Source of the DNA: Lachnospiraceae bacterium
GTDB taxonomy: Bacteria > Bacillota > Clostridia > Lachnospirales > Lachnospiraceae
NCBI GenBank assembly: GCA_910575075.1
Contig: CAJTCY010000013.1
Coordinates: forward strand, 1 to 64,000
Length of the DNA stretch: 64,000 bases
Direction of reading: 5' to 3'
In this document: positions 9,121 to 16,983 of the stretch, piece after piece
Numbering within the stretch: position 1 is the first letter of the stretch
Layout: every line of letters begins with the position of its first letter
Notes under the pieces: model-generated
Told to the model about the DNA's origin: nothing
What the model saw: the letters and a program-made list of their open reading frames with translations, nothing else
Database searches by the model: none
Position numbers and translations under genes: made by a program

Positions 9121-9339
9121 TTAAATCATAATATGATTTGCCATATTTCTATCTATGGCGACTCTTGATTCCTTGACATTTACTATCATATTGCCGCTGA
9201 TTTCAGAAATAACTGTCACGAGACCGCCGGCAACAAATCCCAGATTCTCCAGAAATCTTCTGGTTTCTTCTTTTCCTCCAACTTTTTTAATCATGTTGGC
9301 TTCCCCTGTTTTCGCCATGCTCAAAGGCATATAAATCAT
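9121..9339 (-). CDS. feoA: FeoA domain protein (first copy)
   Basis: A 72-residue FeoA-like protein: MPLSMAKTGEANMIKKVGGK, a helix with RRFLENLGFVAGG, then a strand-rich end SGNMIVNVKESRVAIDRNMA. It is the first gene after the feo promoter, so it heads the operon. It is clearly different in sequence from the second FeoA, which suggests an old duplication. The start at 9339 (MIYMPLS) fits a GAGAGGAT site; an internal Met at the fourth codon is also possible. Confidence 0.9.
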   Translation of the reverse strand: MIYMPLSMAKTGEANMIKKVGGKEETRRFLENLGFVAGGLVTVISEISGNMIVNVKESRVAIDRNMANHIMI

Positions 9340-9369
9340 CCTCTCTTATTTGTTTTGTCTCTTGTTAAG

Positions 9370-9401
9370 GTTAGTATATTCTAACTTTCGTTTGTTGTCA
9401 A
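9370..9401 (-). promoter_or_regulatory. feo promoter with overlapping DtxR-like operator
   Basis: On the minus strand TTGACA (9396-9401) and TATACT (9373-9378) are 17 bases apart, close to the sigma-A consensus. The -10 box lies inside the near-palindrome GTTAGAATATACTAAC (9370-9385), which resembles the half-sites of DtxR/IdeR/MntR boxes (GGTTAG..CTAACC). A DtxR-type regulator is encoded next door. Repression by metal-loaded regulator is the natural reading, but binding itself is inferred. Confidence 0.75.
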
Positions 9402-9424
9402 TAACTTTCTGGTATTTTTTCATG

Positions 9425-9572
9425 AAAATTTATTTGTTTGAATTTCCCCATTTTTAACAAGAACCGATATTTTCGTACCAAAAGGTCTTGCACAAAAAGT
9501 GTTTCCATCACTTTGTGCTGGAAACCTTTTGGTACTATAAAATCAAAAAGGGGAAACTCAAAAATTTATTTG
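9425..9572. repeat. Fold-back MITE, family 2, copy B with target duplication
   Basis: The element spans about 9437-9562, with ends TTTGAATTTCCCC and GGGGAAACTCAAA and inner arms CGTACCAAAAGG and CCTTTTGGTACT. The flanks carry the direct repeat AATTTATTTG (9427-9436 and 9563-9572), a target duplication of about 10 bases. The right flank runs into the -35 box of the DtxR-type gene. Confidence 0.85.
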
Positions 9573-9598
9573 CTATTTTGCAGTTCTTTTTGTATACT
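9570..9598 (+). promoter_or_regulatory. Promoter of the DtxR-type regulator
   Basis: TTGCTA (9570-9575) and TATACT (9593-9598) with 17-base spacing, followed about 20 bases later by AAGGAGGAG before the gene. The first bases of the -35 box belong to the target duplication of the MITE beside it. Confidence 0.6.
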
Positions 9599-9630
9599 AA
9601 AATAATGATATAAATTAAGGAGGAGCTGCC

Positions 9631-9993
9631 GTGAAAAGTACCGAATCTGCTGAAAATTACCTGGAAACCATTTTGATTTTAAGTCAGAGGCTTCCAGTAG
9701 TCCGTTCCATAGATATCGCTGTTGAGCTGGGATTCAAAAAATCCAGTGTCAGCGTCGCCATGAAGCATTTGCGTGAAAATAAACACATCGTAGTATCCAA
9801 GGCCGGATACATTACGCTTACAGAAACTGGAAAAGAAATTGCCGACATGATCTATGAGCGGCATCAGTTTCTCTCATCCTGGCTGACAAGCCTGGGCGTG
9901 GACGAGCAGACAGCTTCAGAAGATGCCTGCCGTATTGAGCATGTCATCAGCCCGGAAAGTTTTTCTGCCATCAAAAAAGCTGTACAAAAATAG
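9631..9993 (+). CDS. DtxR/MntR-type metal-dependent regulator
   Basis: A 120-residue cytoplasmic repressor. The N-terminal winged helix (about 1-65) has the family pattern SAENYLETILILS, then KKSSVSVAMKHLRE as recognition helix and GYITLTETGKEIA as wing. The second domain (70-120) has ERHQFLSSWLTSLGV and EDACRIEHVIS, with Glu/Asp/Cys/His metal ligands and the dimer interface. The C-terminal SH3-like domain of true DtxR is absent, as in MntR-like proteins. It is divergent from feoA-feoA-feoB and probably controls it. The gene is flanked on both sides by copies of the same MITE (B and C). Fe versus Mn specificity cannot be settled. Confidence 0.88.
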   Translation: MKSTESAENYLETILILSQRLPVVRSIDIAVELGFKKSSVSVAMKHLRENKHIVVSKAGYITLTETGKEIADMIYERHQFLSSWLTSLGVDEQTASEDACRIEHVISPESFSAIKKAVQK

Positions 9994-10027
9994 AGAAAGA
10001 GTTTTTCCTGCTCTTTCTCTATTTTTA
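9991..10027 (+). terminator. Terminator of the DtxR-type gene
   Basis: TAGAGAAAGAG and CTCTTTCTCTA form an 11-bp stem right at the stop codon, followed by TTTTT. The T-run touches the left target duplication of MITE copy C. Confidence 0.85.
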
Positions 10028-10239
10028 ACGTTTTTTTGAGTTTTCCCATTTTTAACAACAACCGATATTTTCGTACCAAAAGGCCTTGCTGCCTTTGGCA
10101 GCATAGACATCTTGCATAAAAAGTGTCTGGAAAGCCAGCTTTCCATAACACTTTTATGTGCAAAGTGTTTCCATCACTTTGTGCTGGAAACCTTTTGGTA
10201 CTATAAAATCAAAATATGGGGAAACTCAAATAACGTTTT
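10026..10239. repeat. Fold-back MITE, family 2, copy C with target duplication
   Basis: The element spans 10035-10230, with ends TTTGAGTTTTCCC and GGGGAAACTCAAA. It is flanked by the 9-base direct repeat TAACGTTTT (10026-10034 and 10231-10239). It matches copy B over both arms but has about 70 extra bases in the middle with their own inverted repeat (GTGTCTGGAAAGC near 10120). It fills most of the gap before the SGNH-type hydrolase gene. Confidence 0.85.
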
Positions 10240-10242
10240 TTG

Positions 10243-10270
10243 TTGAAATTTCTGAAAAATATAGTATAAT
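10243..10270 (+). promoter_or_regulatory. Promoter of the SGNH-type hydrolase gene
   Basis: TTGAAA (10243-10248) and TATAAT (10265-10270) with 16-base spacing, about 55 bases before the start codon and directly after the MITE copy C target duplication. Confidence 0.6.
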
Positions 10271-10325
10271 TTTTAGGTAAAAACAGATTCTATTTTATAA
10301 AAACTATACGGAATGGAGCAAGACT

Positions 10326-12224
10326 ATGAAAAAATTTATATGCATCATATTTGCCTGGCTCTTATGTATAATGGCAAGTATAGACACGTATGCGGCAGCC
10401 AGTAATCATTCAGCATACGTGCAGGAAAATCAGGCTCTGTCACCAGACAGCGGGCAAGTAACCCCAGACCTGGGCGAAAAAACTCCTTTACGGGTTCTGA
10501 TTGTAGGAAACAGTTTTTCCAGATATAAGACGGGAAATGTTACTTACTCTATCGAACAGCCGCTGGAAGAACTTGCAAAAGCCAGCGGACACAATCTGGA
10601 AGTCACCACATTGGCTCATGGTTCTTCCCGAATGGTCTATTATGCTGGAATGAATGAAGCACATATTACTTATTACCGGGAACTGATGCAGCTTCTCAGC
10701 AGTGAGACGTGGGATTATATCATCCTTCAGGAACAGAGCACCAGCCCAATTGAACGTTTTGACAACGCTACTTATCCGGCGCTTGAGCGGTTGCTGCAAT
10801 ATATCAAGGATCTGCAGCCCCAGGCAAAGCCTCTGCTGTATATGACGCACAGCTTCAGCAACGGAACATCAATCAAAGTAAACGGCGTTTCCAAACAATT
10901 AACGATTGCGGAGATGGAACTTTACCTTGCCGCCGCATATAAGACGCTGGAAAACCGTCTCAATGTTGATGTGGTGCCGGCAGGAATGCATATGAACCGC
11001 GCCAATTATTTGTATCCTAAGATAAAGACACTTGGAAATGATTCCAAACATCCTGCTTACGCCGGCTATTATCTGATGGCATGCTGCTTTTATAATAAAA
11101 TTTACGGAACTGTGCCAGAGCCTGAAAAAGCAGTTCTGACCAACTGTACGCTGACAACGCAGGAACTGAAAGCTCTGGCTTTGATGACAGCCGATTCACT
11201 TACCATGAATAAGCAGGAGCTGCGTCTAAACGAAAATAAAACGGCAACCCTGACCACAACGCCAAAACGCAGCGACCTGACCTTTAAAAGCCTGGACCCA
11301 AGTATCGCGTCTGTGAATGCTAAAACAGGGGTAGTCACAGCAAAACAGGGCGGATATACCCTGATTGTGGCGGAAGCTCCAGACGGTCTGCAGGCGCTCT
11401 GCGGCGTTACGGTAAACATTCCCCCTTCCTTTATCTGCCCTTATTACATGGCAGGAAAAGGTGAAACGATCCAGATACTGCCCCGGACCAATTACCCCAA
11501 CTTGAAATGGTCCAGCAATAAGAAAAGTGTGGCATCTGTAGATAATGCTACCGGCGTCGTTACGGTAAACGCTTCTGGAAGAGCTGTCATAACCGTTACA
11601 AATACAGACAACACCTCCATGAAAGCATCTTATGTCCTGTACGTACCTTTTGATACGCCCCAGAACATGAAAGCAAGTTCCAATGGCAATCCAGCCGAAG
11701 CGGCTGCCTTTGGAAATATCAAGGTGTCCTGGAAAGCTTCCGCCGGAGCGCCCAGTTATGACATTTACCGCTCAACCAGTAAAAATGGAACCTATACCAA
11801 AATCGGAACCAGCAATAGTAATTCCTACATTGACAAAACCGCTGCTGTAAACAAGTACTACTACTACAAAGTGACAGCCAGAAATTCTTATGAACAGTGT
11901 ACCAGCCCTTTAAGCAAGAGCGTAAGAGGCATCATCTTAAGAGCTTCCACGGTCAAAGCTAAACTGACCAAGGCGAAAAAAGTCCGGCTGACATGGAATA
12001 AAAACACACGGGCAAGCGGATACGTAATCTATCGTTCGACAAAGAAAAATTCAGGTTACAAACAGATTGCAAGAATAACCTCTGGCTCTAAAATCAGTTA
12101 CATAGATAAAACGGTAAAGAACAATAAAACATACTATTACCGGATAAAAGCATTCAAAACACTTAATAACAGAAACTTTTATGGCGTAAAGTCTGTAAAA
12201 GTGAAAATAAAAGTAACTACTTAG
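10326..12224 (+). CDS. Secreted DUF4886/SGNH-type hydrolase with Ig-like and Fn3 modules
   Basis: A 632-residue exported protein. Residues 1-24 form a signal peptide. The catalytic region (about 53-265) is of the SGNH/GDSL type seen in DUF4886: LIVGNSFS (Ser63 likely nucleophile), LQEQST in the middle, and DSKHPAYAGYYL near residue 240 with the Asp-x-x-His pair. Then come two Big_2-like Ig modules (about 290-450) and two Fn3-like modules (about 455-630, each with a YDIYRST or YVIYRST strand). These modules probably bind carbohydrate or the cell wall. Substrate is unknown; family members include carbohydrate esterases. It has its own promoter and no obvious operon partner. Confidence 0.8.
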   Translation: MKKFICIIFAWLLCIMASIDTYAAASNHSAYVQENQALSPDSGQVTPDLGEKTPLRVLIVGNSFSRYKTGNVTYSIEQPLEELAKASGHNLEVTTLAHGSSRMVYYAGMNEAHITYYRELMQLLSSETWDYIILQEQSTSPIERFDNATYPALERLLQYIKDLQPQAKPLLYMTHSFSNGTSIKVNGVSKQLTIAEMELYLAAAYKTLENRLNVDVVPAGMHMNRANYLYPKIKTLGNDSKHPAYAGYYLMACCFYNKIYGTVPEPEKAVLTNCTLTTQELKALALMTADSLTMNKQELRLNENKTATLTTTPKRSDLTFKSLDPSIASVNAKTGVVTAKQGGYTLIVAEAPDGLQALCGVTVNIPPSFICPYYMAGKGETIQILPRTNYPNLKWSSNKKSVASVDNATGVVTVNASGRAVITVTNTDNTSMKASYVLYVPFDTPQNMKASSNGNPAEAAAFGNIKVSWKASAGAPSYDIYRSTSKNGTYTKIGTSNSNSYIDKTAAVNKYYYYKVTARNSYEQCTSPLSKSVRGIILRASTVKAKLTKAKKVRLTWNKNTRASGYVIYRSTKKNSGYKQIARITSGSKISYIDKTVKNNKTYYYRIKAFKTLNNRNFYGVKSVKVKIKVTT

Positions 12225-12323
12225 AGCATTCAGACACGGTCTGGTGTACTAATTTCAGACAAGTAATCAGTCCCATTGTCAGTACACGATTTTACTGACA
12301 CGCTGCAGAAAAGAGGAAACATT

Positions 12324-13415
12324 GTGATTAAAAGAATTTTTGTCCGAACAAGATCTTTAAAAGCAGGAATGAAAATAGATCAGGCAATTGTTGACCGGAT
12401 GGGAAGAATTCTGATTGCCAGAGGAGCTGTACTGGACGAATACTTAATAGACTCCCTGTTAAGAATGGGGGTTACCAGCATTTATATCAGGGAAGGCGAA
12501 GAAGATCCCGAAGAAGAAAAAATATCTCTTCTGGCACAGAGTGTCATTGAAAAAACAAGAGTTGACGACCGCACGAAGGTCAAACTGTCTGAAAGTGTTA
12601 AAAAGCGCGTAGCTCAGGGCATTCAGTATCTATATAACAATACTGAGTCCCAGGATTTTACGGACGCTACCAATAATATTGCCAATGATTTGATGCAGGC
12701 CATCTCGGACAACGATGCCATCGCTGTCGATATCGGGGCACTTAAAATCAGCGATGAATACACATTTAAACACAGTGTGGACGTTGCCACTATGGCAATG
12801 ATTGTTGCCAAGCAGCATGGACTGAATAAAAACCAGATCTATGAAATTGGCGTCACAGGGCTGCTTCATGATCTGGGAAAATCAAAAATTCCCAATGAAG
12901 TCCTGAACAAGCCGGCACGGTTAACTGATGAAGAATTTGAAATTATGAAGCAGCATTCTGTGTATGGCTACAATATCTTAAAGGAAAAAGAAAGTGTTTC
13001 TGATCAGGTACGCCTGGGCGTCCTGCAGCATCATGAGAAAGTAAATGGCAAAGGATACCCTATGGGAGTGTGCGCTGATAAAATGCATCCCTACGCAAAA
13101 ATCCTTTCTGTCGTTGATATCTACGATGCTCTTGTAACTGCACGCCCTTATAAGAAAGCCTTTTCTCAAAGAGACGCTGTAGAAATGATTATGTCCATGA
13201 CTAATGAGCTGGACTTAGGCGTCATGAAAAGTTTTCTTGGAAGTATGATTCTTTATCCTGTAGATTCCATTGTTCAGCTCAGCAATGGCGAAAAGGCAAA
13301 AGTAGTTGAAAACAATTCCGGTTACATATTAAGACCAAAAGTAGTGGGAATAGAATCAGGAAAAATATATGATTTGGGAAAAGATATGAGATGTAATAAC
13401 ATTATAATTTTATAA
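12324..13415 (+). CDS. HD-GYP domain phosphodiesterase
   Basis: A 363-residue cytoplasmic protein. I chose the GTG at 12324 (VIKRIFVRTRSLKAGMK) because AGAGGA stands 6 bases before it; the ATG at 12276 lacks a good site. The N-terminal part (1-130) resembles the DUF3391 region often found before HD-GYP. The HD-GYP domain covers about 140-310, with HSVDVATMA, LLHDLGKSKIP (His182-Asp183), the paired His of LQHHEKVNGKGYP, and ILSVVDIYDAL. All signature residues are present, so c-di-GMP hydrolysis is likely. A short PilZ-like or wing-like tail (about 315-363) follows. No operon partner on the same strand. Confidence 0.88.
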   Translation: MIKRIFVRTRSLKAGMKIDQAIVDRMGRILIARGAVLDEYLIDSLLRMGVTSIYIREGEEDPEEEKISLLAQSVIEKTRVDDRTKVKLSESVKKRVAQGIQYLYNNTESQDFTDATNNIANDLMQAISDNDAIAVDIGALKISDEYTFKHSVDVATMAMIVAKQHGLNKNQIYEIGVTGLLHDLGKSKIPNEVLNKPARLTDEEFEIMKQHSVYGYNILKEKESVSDQVRLGVLQHHEKVNGKGYPMGVCADKMHPYAKILSVVDIYDALVTARPYKKAFSQRDAVEMIMSMTNELDLGVMKSFLGSMILYPVDSIVQLSNGEKAKVVENNSGYILRPKVVGIESGKIYDLGKDMRCNNIIIL

Positions 13416-13469
13416 TTATCTGGCCGGATGGTGCACTGAGTGAACTTTCCTCCATAACACAGACAGCAT

Positions 13470-13520
13470 AAAAACCACAGGCTGGGAACATGTTTTTGAG
13501 TTTCCAGCCTGTGGTTTTTA
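13470..13520. terminator. Bidirectional terminator between HD-GYP and histidine kinase genes
   Basis: AAAACCACAGGCTGG and CCAGCCTGTGGTTTTT pair across a 20-base loop between two convergent genes, with A-run before and T-run after, so it can act in both directions. Confidence 0.85.
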
Positions 13521-13573
13521 TGCTGCCCCTTCTGCTCTTGCGTCTTTCACTTCTTCAAATGGCGTCCTGCTTA

Positions 13574-16500
13574 CTAAGACCGCATCAATACCTGATCTAA
13601 GGTATTAAACAATCTCTCAACTTCAATTGGCTTCGCCAGATGGCCATTCATTCCGCACGCCAACGCTTCTCTCTTGTCTTCTTCAAAAGCATTTGCCGTC
13701 ATTGCAAAAATCGGAATAGAAGCCAGTTCCGGATCGTCAAGGCTGCGGATTGCCCTGGTTGCTTCATAGCCATTCATAATCGGCATACGCACATCCATAA
13801 GTATCAGCTGATAATATCCTGGTGCGGATTTTTTTAACATTTCCACTGCAACCTGCCCATTCTCTGCCACTTCTGCTGAAAATCCTGCGTCTTCCAGAAT
13901 TGCTTTGGCAATTTCCTGATTCAGTTCATTGTCCTCAGCCAGAAGAATGCGGCCCGTATGACGCTTCGACATCTTATCTTCCCTGCTGTTATGTTCTTCC
14001 TCTTCTGTGCACATAATAGAATACAGGCACTTGTGCAGTTCTGAATAAAACAACGGTTTACTGCAAAATGCTGTAACCCCGGCTTCCTTTGCCTCTTCTT
14101 CTATATCCAGCCAATCATATGCCGTCAGAAGAATAATCGGCACATCTTCTCCCATTTCTTTCCTGATTCTGCGGGTCACTTCAATACCATTCATATCTGG
14201 CAGCATCCAGTCAATCACATATACTGTGTAATTGTCGCCTCTGGAAACTGCCTGATGGGTACGCAGCAATGCTTCTTTGCCGGACAAGGTCCATTCTGCA
14301 CGCATCCCGACCTGAGTCAGCATGTAAGTGACACTGTCACAGGTATTGAAATCATCATCTATCACCAGCGCTCTGCAGTTTTTCAGTTTCGGTATATCCT
14401 CAGGCTCCTTTGCATCGGAATTCAAACGGAACGTAAAGCCGACATTTACTTCTGTGCCTGATCCTTGCTCGCTTTTGACTTCAATGGCTCCATTCATCAT
14501 ATCTACAATATTTTTTGTAATCGCCATTCCAAGCCCAGTTCCCTGAATTCCGCTGGTCGTACTGCTCTTTTCCCGCTCAAACGGCTCAAAAATATGTGAT
14601 ACAAATTCTTCACTCATACCAATTCCAGTATCTTTGATTATGAATTCATAATTGGCATATCCTACCGGCGCCCCAGCTTTCTGGATAATGCGCATAGTAA
14701 CCATACCGCCTGCTGTAGTGTATTTAACAGCATTGCTCAAAAGATTCAGCAGCACCTGATTCAGCCTCAGCTTATCACAGTAAATTTCTTCATCTGTAAT
14801 GTCTACCGCATCAATATATAAATCAAGATTTTTGGCATGAATGTCGGCCTGCAGAATATTTTTAAGACCATGAAGAATATCCGGCAGGCTGCAGGGTTTC
14901 TCATCGAGATGCATTTTGCCGCTCTCAATACGGCTCATATCCAGAACATCATTGATCAGGCTCAGCAGATGATTTCCTGACGTCATAATCTTCTTTAAGT
15001 ATTCCTCCACCTGTTCTCTCTCTTCAACATGCGTAATGGCAAGGGCTGTAAAACCTACAATAGCATTCATAGGCGTACGGATGTCATGAGACATATTTGA
15101 CAGAAACAAGCTCTTTGCCTTGCTCGCCCGGTTTGCCTGCATCAATGCATTTTCCAGCAATGTTTTCTTTTCCATCTCATTACGTGTTTCCTCATCCACA
15201 CTTCGAAAACCTAAAACCACGCCATGCTTTCCGTTGCGGACAATTTTTAACTGAAAATACTTGGTCACTCCCCCCACAACAGCACGATAATTTACATAAT
15301 GCTGTTTCTTTTCTTCCAATTTCCGTTTCAGACAGTCTCTGCAGACAGATGCCGCCATCATTTCTCTGTCATCTTCATGTACAAATTCCTGTATGTATTG
15401 TTTCATGCTTTCCTGAAAATTAATATTTCCATCAGCATCAGGGACAAAAGCAGTTCCTTTCTCCTGATTATTGCGAAGAGAAATGCCCATGCCCGTATCA
15501 AGGTCAAAACAGCAGACAATACTGTAATCAATACTTAATGCATGAATAAGTTCTGCATGACGTTTTTCCTTCTTCTCTTCCTGAAGCTTCTGCGCTGTAC
15601 AATCCAGCAAGAATCTCTGGTAAAACAATTGTCCGTTTTCCTTTAGAAGCTTTACACTTCCCATGATATGCAGCACGTCGCCGTTTTTATGTTTGACGCG
15701 ATATTCTGTGGCGGCTGTATCTCCTTCTTTTTCCAGGCTTTGGATACAATCCTTAAGATTTTCTCTGTCTTCTTCCATTACAGTTCCTGCTGTCATGTCA
15801 AATCCGTCGGCCATCAATTCTTCCTGAGAATCATATCCCAGAATATTCAATGCAGCCTTGTTAATACTCAGCACTTGGGTTCCATCTATGGTATGAAGTA
15901 TAACCCCGCAGTCTATAGAGGTAAAAACCTTCTCCATTATCTGATTCTTCTGCAGAATTTCCTCTTCATACAACCGCTCCTGCGTCACGTCGATTGCCAC
16001 TCCCACAGTTCCCATAACGCCGCCATCCAGATCATACAGCGGAGATTTATAAGTCATCAGCGTCCGCATACCTGCGCCAGTCTCAATAACTTCTTCTGAA
16101 ACACAGGTCTTTCCGCTCTTCATAACCTCCTGCTCAGACTCAATACACGCCGGATCATCGTGCTCTACATCCCAGATATACGCATGTCCACGCCCTTCTG
16201 CCTGTTGTCTCGTTTTATTGACAGTTTTACAAAAACTATCATTCACTTTTTCATGGATACCATTCTTGTCTTTATACCAGATAAGGTTCGGAACATGGTT
16301 AATGGTTGCATCAAGAAAATGACTTGTCTGCCAAAAATCTTTGCTCATCTTACAAGTCTGCTGCCATCTGTAAAAACGGAATCGTATCTCTTCTTCTGAA
16401 ATTGGATGCGTCCATATATCTGTGATCTCTGGCAGTTCATCTGTAAGAGCACTGACCTGTTCCTTATCAGCCAACAAAATAAGCTCCGCTTCCCGGGGCT

Positions 16501-16711
16501 TTGCCTGAATCAGTATCTGTACAGTATCTCTGGCATTCACTTCCTGTAAATCTGCCAAAATCACATCTGCTTTTACCGCCAAAGCTTTATCTGGTTCACT
16601 GCTCTCCATATACTCATGTGTAAAATGTTCAAGAGGCGACATTTCCTTTATTATCTCAAATATTCTGCGCTGCCGGCCCAGCAGATAAAAATGTACATGG
16701 CAATGGTACAT
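13574..16711 (-). CDS. Hybrid sensor histidine kinase with PAS domains and two receivers
   Basis: A 1045-residue signalling protein without obvious membrane helices, hence probably cytoplasmic. An N-terminal receiver-like segment (1-115) is followed by PAS domains at about 125-245 (NLIWYKDKNGI) and 255-375, and a third degenerate PAS-like region (385-510) that contains Cys-rich VCRDCLKR. The kinase core follows: HisKA with SHDIRTPMN (His542), HATPase with NQVLLNLLSNAVKYT, DTGIGMS and GTGLGMAI. Two receivers end the protein: the first with phospho-acceptor Asp834 (YVIDWMLPDMNG), the second with Asp973 (LILMDVRMPIMNG). This architecture is common in Lachnospiraceae; the signal is unknown. It is monocistronic and converges on the HD-GYP gene, but a functional link is only conjecture. 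Confidence 0.9.
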   Translation of the reverse strand: MYHCHVHFYLLGRQRRIFEIIKEMSPLEHFTHEYMESSEPDKALAVKADVILADLQEVNARDTVQILIQAKPREAELILLADKEQVSALTDELPEITDIWTHPISEEEIRFRFYRWQQTCKMSKDFWQTSHFLDATINHVPNLIWYKDKNGIHEKVNDSFCKTVNKTRQQAEGRGHAYIWDVEHDDPACIESEQEVMKSGKTCVSEEVIETGAGMRTLMTYKSPLYDLDGGVMGTVGVAIDVTQERLYEEEILQKNQIMEKVFTSIDCGVILHTIDGTQVLSINKAALNILGYDSQEELMADGFDMTAGTVMEEDRENLKDCIQSLEKEGDTAATEYRVKHKNGDVLHIMGSVKLLKENGQLFYQRFLLDCTAQKLQEEKKEKRHAELIHALSIDYSIVCCFDLDTGMGISLRNNQEKGTAFVPDADGNINFQESMKQYIQEFVHEDDREMMAASVCRDCLKRKLEEKKQHYVNYRAVVGGVTKYFQLKIVRNGKHGVVLGFRSVDEETRNEMEKKTLLENALMQANRASKAKSLFLSNMSHDIRTPMNAIVGFTALAITHVEEREQVEEYLKKIMTSGNHLLSLINDVLDMSRIESGKMHLDEKPCSLPDILHGLKNILQADIHAKNLDLYIDAVDITDEEIYCDKLRLNQVLLNLLSNAVKYTTAGGMVTMRIIQKAGAPVGYANYEFIIKDTGIGMSEEFVSHIFEPFEREKSSTTSGIQGTGLGMAITKNIVDMMNGAIEVKSEQGSGTEVNVGFTFRLNSDAKEPEDIPKLKNCRALVIDDDFNTCDSVTYMLTQVGMRAEWTLSGKEALLRTHQAVSRGDNYTVYVIDWMLPDMNGIEVTRRIRKEMGEDVPIILLTAYDWLDIEEEAKEAGVTAFCSKPLFYSELHKCLYSIMCTEEEEHNSREDKMSKRHTGRILLAEDNELNQEIAKAILEDAGFSAEVAENGQVAVEMLKKSAPGYYQLILMDVRMPIMNGYEATRAIRSLDDPELASIPIFAMTANAFEEDKREALACGMNGHLAKPIEVERLFNTLDQVLMRS

Positions 16712-16918
16712 ACCGCTTCCTCCTTAAATGAATTAATAGCATAAATCATGTTGTTTCCCCCTGAAACTCCTTCTTATGGACACCCCATAAAGTTTTCCTG
16801 TTTAATAAGATTATACTTCACTCAAACAATAAAAACAAGTACCATAATTTGCAGACTTTTCCACCTTTTTTTGATAGATTTATCATCTACTTAGCAATGA
16901 CCGCAAAATTTCCTAAAA

Positions 16919-16955
16919 TGAAAACAGGAATGCGGCCAAAAACCGCACTCCTGAA
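16919..16955 (-). terminator. Terminator of the Ig-like repeat protein gene
   Basis: CAGGAGTGCGG and CCGCATTCCTG (one mismatch) form a stem on the minus strand, followed by TTTTCATTTT, 29 bases past the stop codon. Confidence 0.85.
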
Positions 16956-16983
16956 ATTTTTGATTATTCTATTACGTCAGCAA

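Noticed and set aside
12225-12323. c-di-GMP riboswitch before the HD-GYP gene
   Set aside because: The 100-base leader lacks the conserved GEMM core, and there is little room for the structure.
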